Positions 48,109-58,434 of a stretch of 64,000 nt of DNA are shown piece by piece. The stretch comes from Mycobacterium heckeshornense (GTDB lineage: Bacteria > Actinomycetota > Actinomycetes > Mycobacteriales > Mycobacteriaceae), in contig NZ_AP024237.1 of NCBI RefSeq assembly GCF_016592155.1, positions 3,100,001 to 3,164,000 of the forward strand, read 5' to 3'. Made by a program: the position numbers and the translations under genes. Positions within the stretch are counted from its first letter, which is position 1. Each line of letters starts with the position of its first letter. The notes beneath the pieces were generated by a model. It saw only the letters and a list, made by a program, of their open reading frames with translations. It was not told where the DNA came from and made no database searches.

Positions 48109-48996
48109 GTGCCGAGCAATGAACAACGACGGGCGGCGGCCAAGCGCAAACTGGAACGGCGGCTGGAGCGTCGTGCCCAGCAGGCCCGCCGGCGCCGGGC
48201 CTTGCTGATCGCCGGCGGTTCGGTCGCGGCGGTGCTGGTGGTCGCCGCGGCGGTGGCGACCCTGGTGCTCACCAACCGCGAGCACCACCACAAGGCCGCG
48301 TCGGCGAAGACGGGCACCGCGGCCGCGAGTACCTCAGCTCGGCCGGCCCTGCCGGCAGCGCCGCCGTTGCCGGCGTTTAGCCCGTCGGCCGACCTCGGTG
48401 CCGACTGTCAGTACCCGCCGTCGCCGGACCCGGCCAGCAAGCCGGTTAAGCCCCCGCGGTCGGGCCACATACCCACCGACCCGGCCCAGGTCAGCGTCAG
48501 CATGGTCACCAACCGGGGCAACATCGGCCTGCTGCTCGCCAACGACAGATCACCGTGCACGGTCAACAGTTTCGCCAGCTTGGCCGGGCAGAAGTTCTTC
48601 GACGGCACCCGATGTCACCGGCTGACGACCTCGCCGACCTTAGGTGTGCTGCAGTGCGGTGACCCGAAGGGGGACGGCACGGGTGGACCGGGCTACCAAT
48701 TCGCCAACGAATACCCCACCGACCAGTACAAGCCCGACGACCCGGCATTGCACGAACCGGTGGTGTATCCGCGCGGCACCTTGGCCATGGCCAACAGCGG
48801 GCCGAACACCAATGGCAGCCAGTTCTTCCTGGTGTACCGGGATTCACAGCTGCCGCCGGAGTACACGGTGTTCGGCACGATCCAGCAGGACGGGCTGGCC
48901 ACCCTGGACAAGATCGCCAAAGCCGGCGTGGCCGGTGGCAAGGAGGACGGCGAACCCGCGGAGGACGTCACGATCACCTCGGTGCGCCTCGACTGA
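48109..48996 (+). CDS. ppiB: Membrane-anchored peptidyl-prolyl cis-trans isomerase (cyclophilin)
   Basis: A 295-residue protein: a highly basic cytoplasmic N-terminus (RRAAAKRKLERRLERRAQQARRRRA), one transmembrane helix (LLIAGGSVAAVLVVAAAVATLVL), an Ala/Pro-rich linker with one free region before the domain, and a C-terminal cyclophilin domain (VTNRGNIGLLLANDRSPCTVNSFASLAGQKFFDGTRCHRL, TLAMANSGPNTNGSQFFLVY, YTVFGTIQQDGLATLDKIA). The active-site QFF is present. The domain faces outside, so it should fold exported proteins. GTG at 48109 follows GGAGGGGTAGCGGC. Confidence 0.94.
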   Translation: MPSNEQRRAAAKRKLERRLERRAQQARRRRALLIAGGSVAAVLVVAAAVATLVLTNREHHHKAASAKTGTAAASTSARPALPAAPPLPAFSPSADLGADCQYPPSPDPASKPVKPPRSGHIPTDPAQVSVSMVTNRGNIGLLLANDRSPCTVNSFASLAGQKFFDGTRCHRLTTSPTLGVLQCGDPKGDGTGGPGYQFANEYPTDQYKPDDPALHEPVVYPRGTLAMANSGPNTNGSQFFLVYRDSQLPPEYTVFGTIQQDGLATLDKIAKAGVAGGKEDGEPAEDVTITSVRLD

Positions 48997-49019
48997 CCCG
49001 GCCCGGGCTAGCCCCCGGC

Positions 49020-49763
49020 CTACCCGGAGGAATCCGTCGGCGGGTTGTCGCCGCTGGTGAACCAGGTGACTTTGGCGTGCCAGGATCGGGCCGACCCGAA
49101 GGCGAAACCGACCGCAGCCAGGCAGGCACACAGCCAGACGGGCAAAGTGATATCGACACCGATCTCGGCGGTGATCACCTGGATCGCGGTCGCCGCGATA
49201 CCGAAGGCGGCCGATATCAGATAGAGGTTGACCGTCGTCGTCGAACGCGGGTCCTTCCGCAGGATCAGCAGCACCCTGCCTGCGTAGCTGAACAAATAGA
49301 TCAACAGGGCTCCCAGCACCAGCCAGTAGGCACCGAACCAGACCGTGCTGACATGGGCCGGGAACAGGTCCGGGTGATAGCCCTCGTCGGCGACGACGAA
49401 CACCGCTACCAGCAACGGAATGCCAAGCAGCAACGGGATTTCGACCTGCCGGCGAAACAGGCCGCGCAGCTGGCGCTCGTCGCCCAGCCGGGCCAACCCG
49501 TGCAGGATGATGGCCGTCACCGCGCCAATCAAGCACAGGTGGCCGAGCAGATCCTCCACATTCCATCGCCCGACGAGGTGGTGCAGCGGCGGCCCCAATC
49601 GCGCCGACGCCCATGGCGACATCAGCAACACCGCGCAGCCCTGCAGGGCGATATTGAGGCTCGCACCGGCTTCCCAGCGGGACCGCCACGTGTGACGGCG
49701 GATCCACAAGCTGTAAAAGACGGCGGCCAGGGTGGCGAGGATGAGTGCAGACACCATTGTCAC
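49020..49763 (-). CDS. Seven-helix membrane protein of an accessory module
   Basis: A 247-residue polytopic protein with seven predicted helices: VSALILATLAAVFYSLW, LNIALQGCAVLLM, LLGHLCLIGAVTAIILHG, IPLLLGIPLLVAVFVVA, AYWLVLGALLIYLFSYAG, LYLISAAFGIAATAIQVI and LPVWLCACLAAVGFAFG. No transporter motif or catalytic motif is recognisable. It may belong to the loosely defined MAB_1171c family of putative transporters (from memory, unverified). It starts 23 bases after an HTH regulator gene, apparently in one operon. Neither gene is at this place in M. tuberculosis as I recall. Confidence 0.82.
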   Translation of the reverse strand: MTMVSALILATLAAVFYSLWIRRHTWRSRWEAGASLNIALQGCAVLLMSPWASARLGPPLHHLVGRWNVEDLLGHLCLIGAVTAIILHGLARLGDERQLRGLFRRQVEIPLLLGIPLLVAVFVVADEGYHPDLFPAHVSTVWFGAYWLVLGALLIYLFSYAGRVLLILRKDPRSTTTVNLYLISAAFGIAATAIQVITAEIGVDITLPVWLCACLAAVGFAFGSARSWHAKVTWFTSGDNPPTDSSG

Positions 49764-49786
49764 CGCCCAACTTACCCGCGATGGCG

Positions 49787-50098
49787 TCAGACAGGCGGTT
49801 TCCTCGGGTCGGGTTGCAGGTCGCGCAGCCTCACCCGGTGCGGCGTCGAATCGACGTACTCGGTGACCGCCTCATGCGGGATCAGCCCGTAGCGGACCTG
49901 CAGGTCGACCGGGTTCAGCCCGAAATACTCGGCCGCCCTGATGAGGTTGTCCGCGGTGATCAGCCTGCCCTCACGAGCCGCCTTGTAGTAGGCCGATTTG
50001 CGGTACCCGAACGCCTCGTAGACCTCGGTGGCGGCAAGGGGCCGGCCCACAAGGTAGGAAAGGACCACCGCCGGGTCTTTGTCACGGTCGTCCATGGC
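49787..50098 (-). CDS. Small helix-turn-helix regulator
   Basis: A 103-residue protein, MDDRDKDPAVVLSYLVGRPL, with TATEVYEAFGYRKSAYYKAAREGRLITADNLIRAAEYFGLNPVDLQVRYGLI, which reads as a helix-turn-helix of the type in actinophage or integrative-element repressors and their host homologues. ATG at 50098 is the first good start, though the frame is open to 50326. Upstream lie two overlapping palindromes matching the promoter region of the divergent secreted-protein gene, so it probably represses both itself and that gene. It is first in an operon with the seven-helix protein. Confidence 0.78.
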   Translation of the reverse strand, partial: AMDDRDKDPAVVLSYLVGRPLAATEVYEAFGYRKSAYYKAAREGRLITADNLIRAAEYFGLNPVDLQVRYGLIPHEAVTEYVDSTPHRVRLRDLQPDPRKPPV

Positions 50099-50179
50099 GA
50101 TGGACAGTAGCTCAGCCCGGTGGCCCAAGCACAACCGAAAGTGCCTAATGACGCGATCCGACCCATGATCGTAACAAAG

Positions 50180-50205
50180 GTCCACTTTTGTAAACTGCTG
50201 TTTAC
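50180..50205 (-). promoter_or_regulatory. Operator pair upstream of the HTH regulator
   Basis: GTCCACTTTTGTAAAC (50180-50195) has half-sites of the form GTyyAy/rTrrAC around TTTT, and GTAAACTGCTGTTTAC (50190-50205) is a perfect palindrome overlapping it. Together they cover a minus-strand -35-like TTTACA. The first matches the element at 50341-50356 at 12 of 16 positions. Confidence 0.6.
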
Positions 50206-50340
50206 CTGTCTGTGGGTCGCCCGGTCGCGACCGATGCCGCCAAACATGCGCATGTCGCGGGATTAGGCGGCGTGTCGCATTTGGCGGCGGTAGACGATAT
50301 GCCGGCTGCGCGCACGAATCAGCCATTCTCTACTACAGAA

Positions 50341-50356
50341 GTTCACTTTTATGGAC
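50341..50356 (+). promoter_or_regulatory. Operator upstream of the small secreted protein gene
   Basis: GTTCACTTTTATGGAC repeats the half-site layout of 50180-50195. A -10-like TAGAGT follows immediately (about 50357-50362), so a bound regulator would block this promoter. Confidence 0.6.
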
Positions 50357-50393
50357 TAGAGTGTCGTTAGGTAGCCGTCGCGAGGAGACAACG

Positions 50394-50687
50394 ATGTCCA
50401 GTCGCTGGGATCCGTCACGGGTCCTCACATTCGGCAAGCACGCGGTGATCGTGGGCGCCGGTGCGCTGGTGCTGGCCGGCGCGGTCGGCGGTACCGGCCT
50501 GGTGGCGCAAGCCCATGCGAACACCCCGCAGTGTGTCGCCGACACGACCGATCCATGCCCGCCGGTGGGCGGTTCCGCCAACCCGCAAAACCAGCTCCGT
50601 CAGCAGTCGGCGGATCAACCCCGAGAGCACGTTGTTTGCCAGCCGGCCGGGAAGGTTGGCGCATTCTGCTACCGCATCGTGAAGTGA
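50394..50687 (+). CDS. Small secreted cysteine-containing protein, unknown
   Basis: A 97-residue protein with a signal peptide (KHAVIVGAGALVLAGAVGGTGLVAQAHA; cleavage likely after AHA). The mature part is about 54 residues with four cysteines, in CVADTTDPCPPVGG and VVCQPAGKVGAFCYRIVK, suggesting two disulfides. No family recognised. A strong ribosome site GAGGAG lies nine bases before the ATG. Its promoter shares an operator motif with the divergent HTH/seven-helix operon, so the three genes probably work together. The tail VGAFCYRIVK is unlike known toxins. Confidence 0.85.
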   Translation: MSSRWDPSRVLTFGKHAVIVGAGALVLAGAVGGTGLVAQAHANTPQCVADTTDPCPPVGGSANPQNQLRQQSADQPREHVVCQPAGKVGAFCYRIVK

Positions 50688-50698
50688 CCACGTTCACC

Positions 50699-50758
50699 GC
50701 GAGCAGACGCAAAAACACCCAAAACTGAGCTGCTGCAGGGGTTTTTGCGTCTGCTCGC
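50699..50758. terminator. Bidirectional terminator with 18-bp perfect stem
   Basis: GCGAGCAGACGCAAAAAC (50699-50716) pairs with GTTTTTGCGTCTGCTCGC (50741-50758), 24-base loop. It lies between convergent genes (secreted protein and relA) and the T/A runs give an intrinsic signal both ways. From memory, GCGAGCAGACGCAAAA occurs often between mycobacterial genes. Confidence 0.9.
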
Positions 50759-50763
50759 CGTTG

Positions 50764-53118
50764 TTACGCCGCCGACGTGACCCGGTAGACGTCGTAGACG
50801 CCCTCGACGTTGCGGACGACGTCGAGCAGATGCCCCAGATGCTTGGGGTCGCCCATCTCAAACGTGAAGCGACTGATGGCAACCCGGTCGTTCGACGTGG
50901 TCACCGACGCCGACAGAATGTTCACTTTCTCGTCGGAGAGCGCCCGGGTGATGTCGGAGAGCAGCCGATGCCGGTCGAGCGCCTCGACCTGGATCGCCAC
51001 CAAAAACACCGACGACGGCGATGGCGCCCAGTGCACCTCGATAATCCGCTCGGACTGCTGGCGCAGCGACGCGGCGTTGGTGCAGTCGGTGCGGTGCACG
51101 CTGACCCCGCCGCCGCGGGTGACGAAGCCCATGATCTGATCGCCGGGTACCGGCGTGCAGCATTTGGCCAGCTTGGTCATCACACCGGGAGCTCCGGGCA
51201 CCGCGACGCCGGTGTCGTCGGCGCGCTGGCGGCGCGGCATGGTTGCCGGCGTGGACCGCTCGGCGAGCTCCTCCTCGGCCTGTTCGATGCCGCCGAGCTC
51301 GGCCAAAAGCCGCTGCACGACGTGCTTGGCCGACACGTGTCCCTCACCGATCGCGGTGTAGAGCGCCGACACGTCGGCGTAGTGCAGCTCGTGCGCCACC
51401 GCCGCCATCGATCCGCCGTTGACCAAGCGCTGCAACGGGAGTCCGCCGCGGCGCACTTCCCGGGCCATCGCTTCCTTGCCCGCCTCCAGCGCCTCCTCGC
51501 GGCGCTCCTTGGCAAACCATTGGCGGATCTTGGTCTTGGCGCGCGGCGACGCCACGAACTGCTGCCAGTCACGCGACGGCCCGGCGTTGGGCGCCTTAGA
51601 GGTGAAAATCTCGACGACTTCCCCGTTTTCGAGCTTGCGCTCCAGCGCCACCAGCCGACCGTTGACCCGCGCACCGATGCAACGGTGTCCGACTTCGGTG
51701 TGCACGGCGTAGGCGAAGTCCACCGGCGTCGACCCGGCCGGCAAGGTGATGACGTCGCCCTTCGGGGTGAACACGAAAATCTGTTGCACCGCCAGGTCAT
51801 AGCGCAACGACTCCAGGAACTCGCCGGGGTCGGCGGCCTCCCGTTGCCAGTCGAGCAGTTGACGCATCCAGGCCATGTCGTCGATCTCGGCGGCGGCATG
51901 CGGATGCGGAACGCCGTTGCGGCCCTTGGCTTCTTTGTAGCGCCAGTGCGCGGCAATGCCGTATTCGGCGGTGCGGTGCATGTCGCGGGTGCGGATCTGC
52001 ACCTCCAGCGGCTTGCCCTCCGGGCCGACGACCGTGGTGTGCAGCGACTGGTACACCCCGTAGCGCGGCTGGGCGATGTAGTCCTTGAACCGCCCGGCCA
52101 TCGGCTGCCACAGCGAATGCACCACGCCCACCGCGGCATAGCAGTCACGGATCTCGTCGCACAGGATACGGATGCCCACCAGGTCGTGGATGTCGTCGAA
52201 GTCGCGGCCCTTGACAATCATCTTCTGGTAGATCGACCAGTAGTGTTTCGGCCGACCCTCGACGGTGGCGTTGATCTTCGACGCCTTGAGGGTGGCGACG
52301 ATCTCGTCGCGCACCTTGGCCAGGTACGTGTCCCGCGACGGCGCGCGGTCGGCTACCAGCCGTACGATCTCTTCGTATTTCTTGGGATGCAGGATCGCGA
52401 ACGCCAAGTCCTCCAGCTCCCACTTGACGGTGGCCATGCCCAGCCGATGTGCAAGCGGCGCAATGACTTCCAGGGTTTCGCGGGCCTTGCGGACCTGCTT
52501 CTCCGGCGGCAGGAAGCGCATGGTGCGCATGTTGTGCAGCCGGTCGGCCACCTTGATCACCAGCACCCGCGGGTCGCGGGCCATCGCGATGATCATCTTG
52601 CGGATCGTCTCACCCTCGGCGGCGCTGCCCAACACTACCCGGTCCAACTTGGTCACGCCGTCGACGAGATTGCCAACCTCTTCGCCGAATTCCTCGGTCA
52701 ACTGCTCCAGCGGGTAACCGGTGTCTTCGACCGTGTCGTGCAGCAGCGCGGCCACCAGCGTGGTGATGTCCATGCCCAGCTCGGCCAGGATGTTGGCGAC
52801 GGCCAACGGGTGAGTGATGTAGGGATCCCCGGAATGGCGCAGCTGGCTGGCGTGGCGCTGCTCGGCGACCTCGTAGGCCCGTTGCAGCAGCGACAGATCG
52901 GCCTTGGGGTAGACCTGCCGGTGCACTGCCACCAGCGGTTCGAGCACCGGGTTGATGGCGCTGCGCTGCGCGGTCATCCGCCGCGCCAGCCGCGCCCGAA
53001 CCCGCCGCGACGCGCTGGTACTGGTTTTCAGCCCTACCCGAGATTCGGCCGGCAGTGCGTCGGGGACCGGCGGCGATTCGACAGCCGGCTCTAACGCTTG
53101 AGCCCGGTCGTCCGCCAC
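50764..53118 (-). CDS. relA: Bifunctional (p)ppGpp synthetase/hydrolase Rel
   Basis: A 784-residue Rel protein that makes and degrades the stringent-response alarmone. Domains in order: hydrolase HD ([36 protein letters not shown]), synthetase ([57 protein letters not shown]), TGS ([32 protein letters not shown]), zinc-finger/helical region with CCTPVPGD, and ACT at the C-terminus. Both active sites look intact. GTG at 53118 is chosen over 53127 because GGAGG stands eight bases before it, whereas it overlaps the upstream codon. It follows apt at a short gap on the same strand. Confidence 0.96.
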   Translation of the reverse strand: MADDRAQALEPAVESPPVPDALPAESRVGLKTSTSASRRVRARLARRMTAQRSAINPVLEPLVAVHRQVYPKADLSLLQRAYEVAEQRHASQLRHSGDPYITHPLAVANILAELGMDITTLVAALLHDTVEDTGYPLEQLTEEFGEEVGNLVDGVTKLDRVVLGSAAEGETIRKMIIAMARDPRVLVIKVADRLHNMRTMRFLPPEKQVRKARETLEVIAPLAHRLGMATVKWELEDLAFAILHPKKYEEIVRLVADRAPSRDTYLAKVRDEIVATLKASKINATVEGRPKHYWSIYQKMIVKGRDFDDIHDLVGIRILCDEIRDCYAAVGVVHSLWQPMAGRFKDYIAQPRYGVYQSLHTTVVGPEGKPLEVQIRTRDMHRTAEYGIAAHWRYKEAKGRNGVPHPHAAAEIDDMAWMRQLLDWQREAADPGEFLESLRYDLAVQQIFVFTPKGDVITLPAGSTPVDFAYAVHTEVGHRCIGARVNGRLVALERKLENGEVVEIFTSKAPNAGPSRDWQQFVASPRAKTKIRQWFAKERREEALEAGKEAMAREVRRGGLPLQRLVNGGSMAAVAHELHYADVSALYTAIGEGHVSAKHVVQRLLAELGGIEQAEEELAERSTPATMPRRQRADDTGVAVPGAPGVMTKLAKCCTPVPGDQIMGFVTRGGGVSVHRTDCTNAASLRQQSERIIEVHWAPSPSSVFLVAIQVEALDRHRLLSDITRALSDEKVNILSASVTTSNDRVAISRFTFEMGDPKHLGHLLDVVRNVEGVYDVYRVTSAA

Positions 53119-53176
53119 GTTCGTCACCTCCGAGCTCCCAGGATATCGCTCCAGCTGGGCGCGGGCGGGTAGCGAT

Positions 53177-53713
53177 TCAGATGCTGCGCAGGCTGCGCAC
53201 CGGCAGCGGTGCCAGCAGTCCGCGCCCGCCCAGCTCGGCGAGCTCCAGCACGACCGCGGCCATGGTCACGACGGCGCCAGCGTGCTCGAGCAACCGGCGC
53301 GCCGCAGCCAGTGTGCCGCCGGTGGCCAGCACGTCGTCGACGATGACCACGCGCCGCGCCGTCAGCTCGATACCGCTGGCCGGAATCTCCAAAACAGCGG
53401 TGCCGTATTCCAGGTGGTACTGCTCGGCGAGCACCGGCGGCGGGAGCTTGCCGCCCTTACGGACGGCCAGCACGCCGGTGCCGAGCCGGGTGGCCAGCGC
53501 CGCCGCCACCAGGAAGCCACGGGCATCGATGCCCGCCACCAGGTCGGCTCCGGCGGCCGCGTCGGCCAGCGCCTCGCTGACTGCGGCCAGTCCGCGGGCG
53601 TCGGCGAAAAGCGGGGTGAGGTCTTTGAATTGTGTTCCCGGCGTAGGGAAATCGGCTACCTCCCGGGTCAAAGACGCGATGAGGTTCTCAACTGGGCCGC
53701 CGCGAGCCGTCAC
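53177..53713 (-). CDS. apt: Adenine phosphoribosyltransferase
   Basis: A 178-residue purine salvage enzyme converting adenine and PRPP to AMP. Motifs: [20 protein letters not shown] near the N-terminus, [27 protein letters not shown] flexible loop, and the PRPP site [20 protein letters not shown] at 53713 is chosen because it overlaps the lipoprotein gene stop by four bases and gives a normal length; the frame stays open to 53848 without similarity. Lies between relA and the SBP lipoprotein, as in M. tuberculosis. Confidence 0.95.
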   Translation of the reverse strand: MTARGGPVENLIASLTREVADFPTPGTQFKDLTPLFADARGLAAVSEALADAAAGADLVAGIDARGFLVAAALATRLGTGVLAVRKGGKLPPPVLAEQYHLEYGTAVLEIPASGIELTARRVVIVDDVLATGGTLAAARRLLEHAGAVVTMAAVVLELAELGGRGLLAPLPVRSLRSI

Positions 53714-55365
53714 CGCACCAGCACCCAGCGGTCCATGTTCCACCCCGCACCCCAACGGGTCGGATTGCTGTTGACGGCATACATCTTCTTCGACGTCACC
53801 AGCGTGCGCTGCTGGCGGTACAGCGGCAGCGTCGGCATGTCCGCCCACAGCACCGCGGCACCGTCGCCGAGCAGCCGGGCCAGTTCTACCGGGTCAGCGG
53901 AGACCGCCTGAGCGCTGATGATGCCGTCGACTTGACCGTTGTGGTAACCGGACAGGTTGTTGCCGTTGCCGCTGTGCAGGTCGTAGGCGTCGATCGCCGA
54001 GGATCCGGTCGATCCGCCGCCGGTGGCGCCTCCGGTACCGGCCAGCAAGGCGTCGATCTGGCCGGCTTTGAGTGTCTGCGGGCCCGCGGAGGGCGAGGTC
54101 GCGTCGGAGACCGCGATGCCAGCCGGTGCGCAGGCCTTGGCGATGGCGCCGACGATGGCCGCCAGCCGCGCGTTGGGCGCCCGGTAGCCGATCCGCACGG
54201 ACAGGGGCGCACCGCCCAACTCGCCGCGGGCGGCCGCGGGATCGGAGCGGATGAACGGCGCGGCCGCCGGGGTTGCGCTCTCGGCCTGACCGAGGGCGTC
54301 GTCGGTGGCGGCGTGCAGCCGCGCGTTGGCGATCGGCACACCGGCGTCGCGTGCGATGAGATCGCGCGGCGTGCACAGCGCGAGGGCCCGGCGGGCCCGG
54401 GTTTGCGACAGCGGGCCGACCGGGGCAAAGATCAGCTGCTCGATGCCCGCCGAAGCCGAATCGGTGCGCTGGTAGTTGTCCGGTGTGATCAGCGATCCCG
54501 ACGACCCGGCCGCGACGTCGACGACGTCGACGGACTTGTTGTTGATCCGGTCTTGAATGTCGGCTTCCTGCGGCCGCACCGTGATTCGCTTGGTAACGGG
54601 TTTGGTGCCCCACCAGCGGTCGTTGGCGACGAGCACCACGGCGCCACCGTCGAGCAGCGATTCGATCTTGTACGGTCCCGACGACGGGAAGTGTTTCAGG
54701 TCGATACCGGGCTTGAGATCCCACGTCGTGTTCCACACCTGCGCGATCCGGTCCACTACCGGCGTGTTGTTCGTCTGCAGCGCGGTGGTCACGTCGACGC
54801 CGAGCTCATCGCCGATGACATGCGACGGCATCAGCGAGGTCGCGGTGAACAGTTGGGTGTAGTCGATGACGGTGCGGTCCGGGGCAAACGACACCCGCGC
54901 CTTCTTCTGGCCCGGCTGGCAATCGACGTTGGCGATATCGGCGTAGCCGGCGTGGCTGGCGGCGTCGAATCCGGGAAAACGGCCCGACTGCGCGGCCCAG
55001 GTCAGCACCAGGTCGTCACAGGTGATGGGCCTGCCGTCGGAATAGACGGCGTTGTCGGCGATCTGGTAGTCGAGCACCAGCGGCGCCCCGCCAACCACCG
55101 ACACGGTTCCAAAGTCGTGGTCGGCGACGACTTGCCCGTCGGGCCCGTGGTAGCCGAACCCGATGAGGGTGCGGGCGAAAGCCTGCGCCCCGGCCGACGC
55201 GGCACCCGCGACGGTGTTGGTGTTGTAGCTCACCAGCGTCCCGTCGACCACATAGTCGATCTGGCCGGAGGCGCTGCCCGAGCACGCCGTCAGCCACCCC
55301 GGGCCGGCTGCCACCAGCGTCGCCGCCGCCGACACCGCGGCCGCGCGCCGACACCAGACCGCCAT
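53710..55365 (-). CDS. Solute-binding lipoprotein, SBP_bac_5 family (Rv2585c-like)
   Basis: A 551-residue lipoprotein with signal [26 protein letters not shown] (lipobox LTAC, then SGSASG). Extracellular solute-binding family 5 domain: [50 protein letters not shown] and [14 protein letters not shown] middle segments ([20 protein letters not shown]). Ligands of this family are oligopeptides or nickel, but no ABC permease is nearby and the ligand is unknown. It begins four bases after the secF stop and overlaps apt by four bases, linking export and salvage genes in one operon. Confidence 0.92.
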   Translation of the reverse strand: MAVWCRRAAAVSAAATLVAAGPGWLTACSGSASGQIDYVVDGTLVSYNTNTVAGAASAGAQAFARTLIGFGYHGPDGQVVADHDFGTVSVVGGAPLVLDYQIADNAVYSDGRPITCDDLVLTWAAQSGRFPGFDAASHAGYADIANVDCQPGQKKARVSFAPDRTVIDYTQLFTATSLMPSHVIGDELGVDVTTALQTNNTPVVDRIAQVWNTTWDLKPGIDLKHFPSSGPYKIESLLDGGAVVLVANDRWWGTKPVTKRITVRPQEADIQDRINNKSVDVVDVAAGSSGSLITPDNYQRTDSASAGIEQLIFAPVGPLSQTRARRALALCTPRDLIARDAGVPIANARLHAATDDALGQAESATPAAAPFIRSDPAAARGELGGAPLSVRIGYRAPNARLAAIVGAIAKACAPAGIAVSDATSPSAGPQTLKAGQIDALLAGTGGATGGGSTGSSAIDAYDLHSGNGNNLSGYHNGQVDGIISAQAVSADPVELARLLGDGAAVLWADMPTLPLYRQQRTLVTSKKMYAVNSNPTRWGAGWNMDRWVLVR

Positions 55366-55369
55366 CGGG

Positions 55370-56641
55370 CTATCGCTTGTTCCGCTTGCCGGTGGGACGT
55401 CGCCGGCTGCTTGCGGGGCGCACCGGGCGCGCACCGGGCGCGGGTTTGGCCGGCGCCGGCTTGCTGCGAGCGGGTGCGGCCGCGCCGATGCCCTGCCGCG
55501 GCTCCTCGTCCGGCGAAGCCTCCCGGGACTCGGTCGCGGTCTCCGCTTTCTCGGTGTCCCTGACCCGAGCCGGATCGCGGCGCCGTAGCACCCGGCGAGT
55601 GTGATTGCGCACCAGTTCGGTGCGCTCCCGAAGGGTGACCAGCAGCGGGGTGGCGAAGAAGATCGACGAGTAGGTCCCGACGAGAATGCCGACCAGCTGC
55701 ACCAGCGCCAGATCCTTGAGGGTGCCCACGCCGAGCAGCCACACCGCCACCACCAGCAAGGCGATCACCGGCAGCACCGAGATCAGGCTGGTGTTGATCG
55801 ATCGCATCAGGGTCTGGTTGACCGCCAGGTTGGCCCGCTCGGCGAAGGTGCGCCGGGTGGTGTGCTGGAAGTCGCGGGTGTTCTCCTCGACCTTGTCGAA
55901 CACGATGACCGTGTCGTACAGCGAGAAACCCAGGATCGTCAGCCACCCGATGACCGTGGCCGGGGTGACCTCGAAGCCGACCAGCGAATACACTCCCGCG
56001 GTGACGGTAAGGTCGAAGAACAGGGCGGCCAGCGCCGAGATCGCCATGTAACGCTCGTAGCGCACGGTGATGTACAGCGTCACCAGCACCAAGAACACCA
56101 CCAGCGCGATCAAGGCCTTCTTGGTGATCTGGCCACCCCAGGTCGACGAAACCGCCGAGTCGCTGATCGCCTGCTTGCTGGGCCGTCCGTCGGCGCCGCG
56201 CGGATGAAAAGCGTTGAACAGGGCGTCTTTTAACTTCGCTGTCTGCTGATTGGTCAGCGTTTCGGAGCGGATCTGAACAGTGGCCGAGGCGCCGCTGCCC
56301 ACGATCACCACCGACTCCGGGTCGCTGCCCAGCGTGCGCCGGAAGACGTCTTCGACCTGGGCAACTTTGGCGTCGCCGCGCGGGAACGACACCTTGGTGC
56401 CGCCGGCGAAATCGATGCCGAAGGTAAACCCGCGAATGGCAATGCTGGCCACGGCGATTGCGACGATCGTCGCGCTGATCGCGTACCAGAACCGGCGTCG
56501 TCCCACCACCTCGAACGCGCCCGTGCCGGTGTAGAGCCGGGACAAGAACCCGTGGCGTGGCAGCTGGGCGGCGGGGATGCTGTCGACGACGGTGGCGGTG
56601 GACTCGGTGAGTTCCACGGCTTCTGTTGCTTTGGAGGCCAT
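55370..56641 (-). CDS. secF: Protein translocase subunit SecF
   Basis: A 423-residue SecDF subunit with six transmembrane segments. N-terminal helix YAISATIVAIAVASIAIRGFTFGIDFAGGTKVSF carries the conserved GIDFxGG. The membrane domain includes ALIALVVFLVLVTLYITVRY, LTILGFSLYDTVIVFDKVEENTRD (proton-path Asp) and LLVVAVWLLGVGTLKDLALVQLVGI. The cytoplasmic C-terminal tail is Ala/Pro/Arg-rich. It draws proton-motive force to pull exported proteins and is 14 bases after secD. Confidence 0.96.
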   Translation of the reverse strand: MASKATEAVELTESTATVVDSIPAAQLPRHGFLSRLYTGTGAFEVVGRRRFWYAISATIVAIAVASIAIRGFTFGIDFAGGTKVSFPRGDAKVAQVEDVFRRTLGSDPESVVIVGSGASATVQIRSETLTNQQTAKLKDALFNAFHPRGADGRPSKQAISDSAVSSTWGGQITKKALIALVVFLVLVTLYITVRYERYMAISALAALFFDLTVTAGVYSLVGFEVTPATVIGWLTILGFSLYDTVIVFDKVEENTRDFQHTTRRTFAERANLAVNQTLMRSINTSLISVLPVIALLVVAVWLLGVGTLKDLALVQLVGILVGTYSSIFFATPLLVTLRERTELVRNHTRRVLRRRDPARVRDTEKAETATESREASPDEEPRQGIGAAAPARSKPAPAKPAPGARPVRPASSRRRPTGKRNKR

Positions 56642-56655
56642 TTCGCTATCCCGTC

Positions 56656-58347
56656 CTAATCGGCCTGTGAATGAGCCAGGGCGCGACGTTCGCGGGCGAC
56701 CTGCTGGACAGCGCCCAGGCCGTTGTAGGCCGGCTTGGCCAGGGTCACCGACTTGGAGGCCAGGTAAACCAGCGGCCAGGTCACCAGGAACACCACGACG
56801 GTGTCAAGGATGGTCGTGAGCCCCAACGTGAAGGCGAACCCCTTGACCTGTCCGATGGCCAGGAAGTACAGCACGGCGGCGGCCAGGAAGGTCACCGCGT
56901 TACCCGACAGGATCGTCTTGCGGGCCCGCGCCCAACCGCGAGGCACCGCCGAGCGGAACGTACGACCCTCTCGGATCTCGTCTTTGATGCGTTCGAAGAA
57001 CACCACGAACGAGTCGGCGGTGGTGCCGATACCGATGATCAGACCCGCGATGCCGGCCAAGTCCAGCGTGTAGTTGATATATCGGCCCAGCAGCACCAAG
57101 ATCGCGAAAACCATTGTGCCCGAAGCAGTTAGCGACAGCGCAGTGAGCACACCCAAAGCCCGGTAGTACAGCAGCGAGTACACCAGCACCAGGGCCAGCC
57201 CGATCGCACCCGCGATGAGGCCCGCTCGCAACGACGTCAAACCGAGTGTGGCCGAGACGGTTTCGGCTTCCGAGGATTCGAAGGACAGCGGCAACGACCC
57301 GTATTTGAGCACGTTGGCCAGTTCCCGGGCCTGGCTCTGGGTGAAGTTCCCGGTGATCTGGGTACGGCCGCCCGGGATCGCCTCCCGGATCTGCGGCGCG
57401 CTGACCACCTGCGAGTCCAGGGTGAACGCCGTCTGGGTGCCGACGTGGGCGGCGGTGAAGTCCGCCCAGGTGTTGGCCGCCGAGCTCTTGAACTGCAAAT
57501 CGACGACGTAGCCGCCGCTGTGCTGGTCCAGACCATAGGTGGCGTTTTGGATCTGGTCACCGCTGATGATCGACGGCGCCAGCAGGTAGGCGGTCTTATG
57601 GTCGGTCGAGCAGGTCACCAGGGGCAGGTTGGGGTCGTCGTTGCCGGCGAGGATGTCGTCCTGCCCACAGCGGGTGGCCTGGTATTGCAGGGCCAAAAAC
57701 TGCACGCCCTGGCTGGTGCTCTGCCGCCACTTCTTCTCCTGGGCGATGCGCTCGGCGAGGTCTTTGCGCGGATCTGGGGGACCGGGCTTTTCGGCCGGCG
57801 CCGGCGCTGGGCTCGGCGCCGGCGTCGCCGGGGTGGGCGTCGGCTCCTGCGGGTAAGGCCGCGGCTGCGGTGTCGGCTGGCCGGCCGGGGCTCCGGCCGG
57901 GGCCGGGCCGGGCCGGGCGGCTCCGGGCGCCTGGCCGGTCTGCTGGTCGGGTGGCGGCGCGGACTCCGCCGGTATCGCGTTGGTCACCGGCCGGATGTAC
58001 AACCGCGCGGTCTGCCCCAGGTTGCGGGCCTCGTTGCCGTTGTTTCCGGGCACCGTGATGACCAGGTTGTCCCCGTCGACGATGACTTCCGAACCGGAGA
58101 CGCCCAGCCCGTTGACCCGGGCACTGATGATCTGCTGGGCCTGCGACAGCGCCTCGCGGGTCGGGGCCGAGCCGTCCGGCGTCCGCGCCGTCAGCGTGAC
58201 CCGGGTACCGCCCTGCAGGTCGATGCCGAGTTTGGGTTCGGCCCGCTTGTTGCCCGTCAGCAACACCAGCAGGTAGACACCGACGAGCAGCATCAGGAAC
58301 ACCGACAGATAACGGGCAGGACGCACCGGCGCCGAAGGCGATGCCAC
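56656..58347 (-). CDS. secD: Protein translocase subunit SecD
   Basis: A 563-residue partner of SecF. N-terminal helix [20 protein letters not shown] is followed by [13 protein letters not shown] and a periplasmic P1 head. P1 carries a long Pro/Ala-rich insertion (about residues 140-205: [18 protein letters not shown] continuing to [14 protein letters not shown]), typical of mycobacterial SecD but long. Membrane region includes [20 protein letters not shown] and [30 protein letters not shown] with the conserved Asp. GTG start. yajC follows upstream across about 87 bases. Confidence 0.96.
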   Translation of the reverse strand: MASPSAPVRPARYLSVFLMLLVGVYLLVLLTGNKRAEPKLGIDLQGGTRVTLTARTPDGSAPTREALSQAQQIISARVNGLGVSGSEVIVDGDNLVITVPGNNGNEARNLGQTARLYIRPVTNAIPAESAPPPDQQTGQAPGAARPGPAPAGAPAGQPTPQPRPYPQEPTPTPATPAPSPAPAPAEKPGPPDPRKDLAERIAQEKKWRQSTSQGVQFLALQYQATRCGQDDILAGNDDPNLPLVTCSTDHKTAYLLAPSIISGDQIQNATYGLDQHSGGYVVDLQFKSSAANTWADFTAAHVGTQTAFTLDSQVVSAPQIREAIPGGRTQITGNFTQSQARELANVLKYGSLPLSFESSEAETVSATLGLTSLRAGLIAGAIGLALVLVYSLLYYRALGVLTALSLTASGTMVFAILVLLGRYINYTLDLAGIAGLIIGIGTTADSFVVFFERIKDEIREGRTFRSAVPRGWARARKTILSGNAVTFLAAAVLYFLAIGQVKGFAFTLGLTTILDTVVVFLVTWPLVYLASKSVTLAKPAYNGLGAVQQVARERRALAHSQAD

Positions 58348-58434
58348 GTTGTCTCCTCACACTCTCGCGCGATCCGCTCCCACGGTGATCACTGCGACTG
58401 CACCCCGCAAAGATTACGTGCCGGTGGGCGGACC

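Noticed and set aside
53932-55563. 543-residue plus-strand ORF opposite the Rv2585c-like lipoprotein gene
   Set aside because: Antisense shadow; the minus-strand frame has a lipobox and a full SBP domain.
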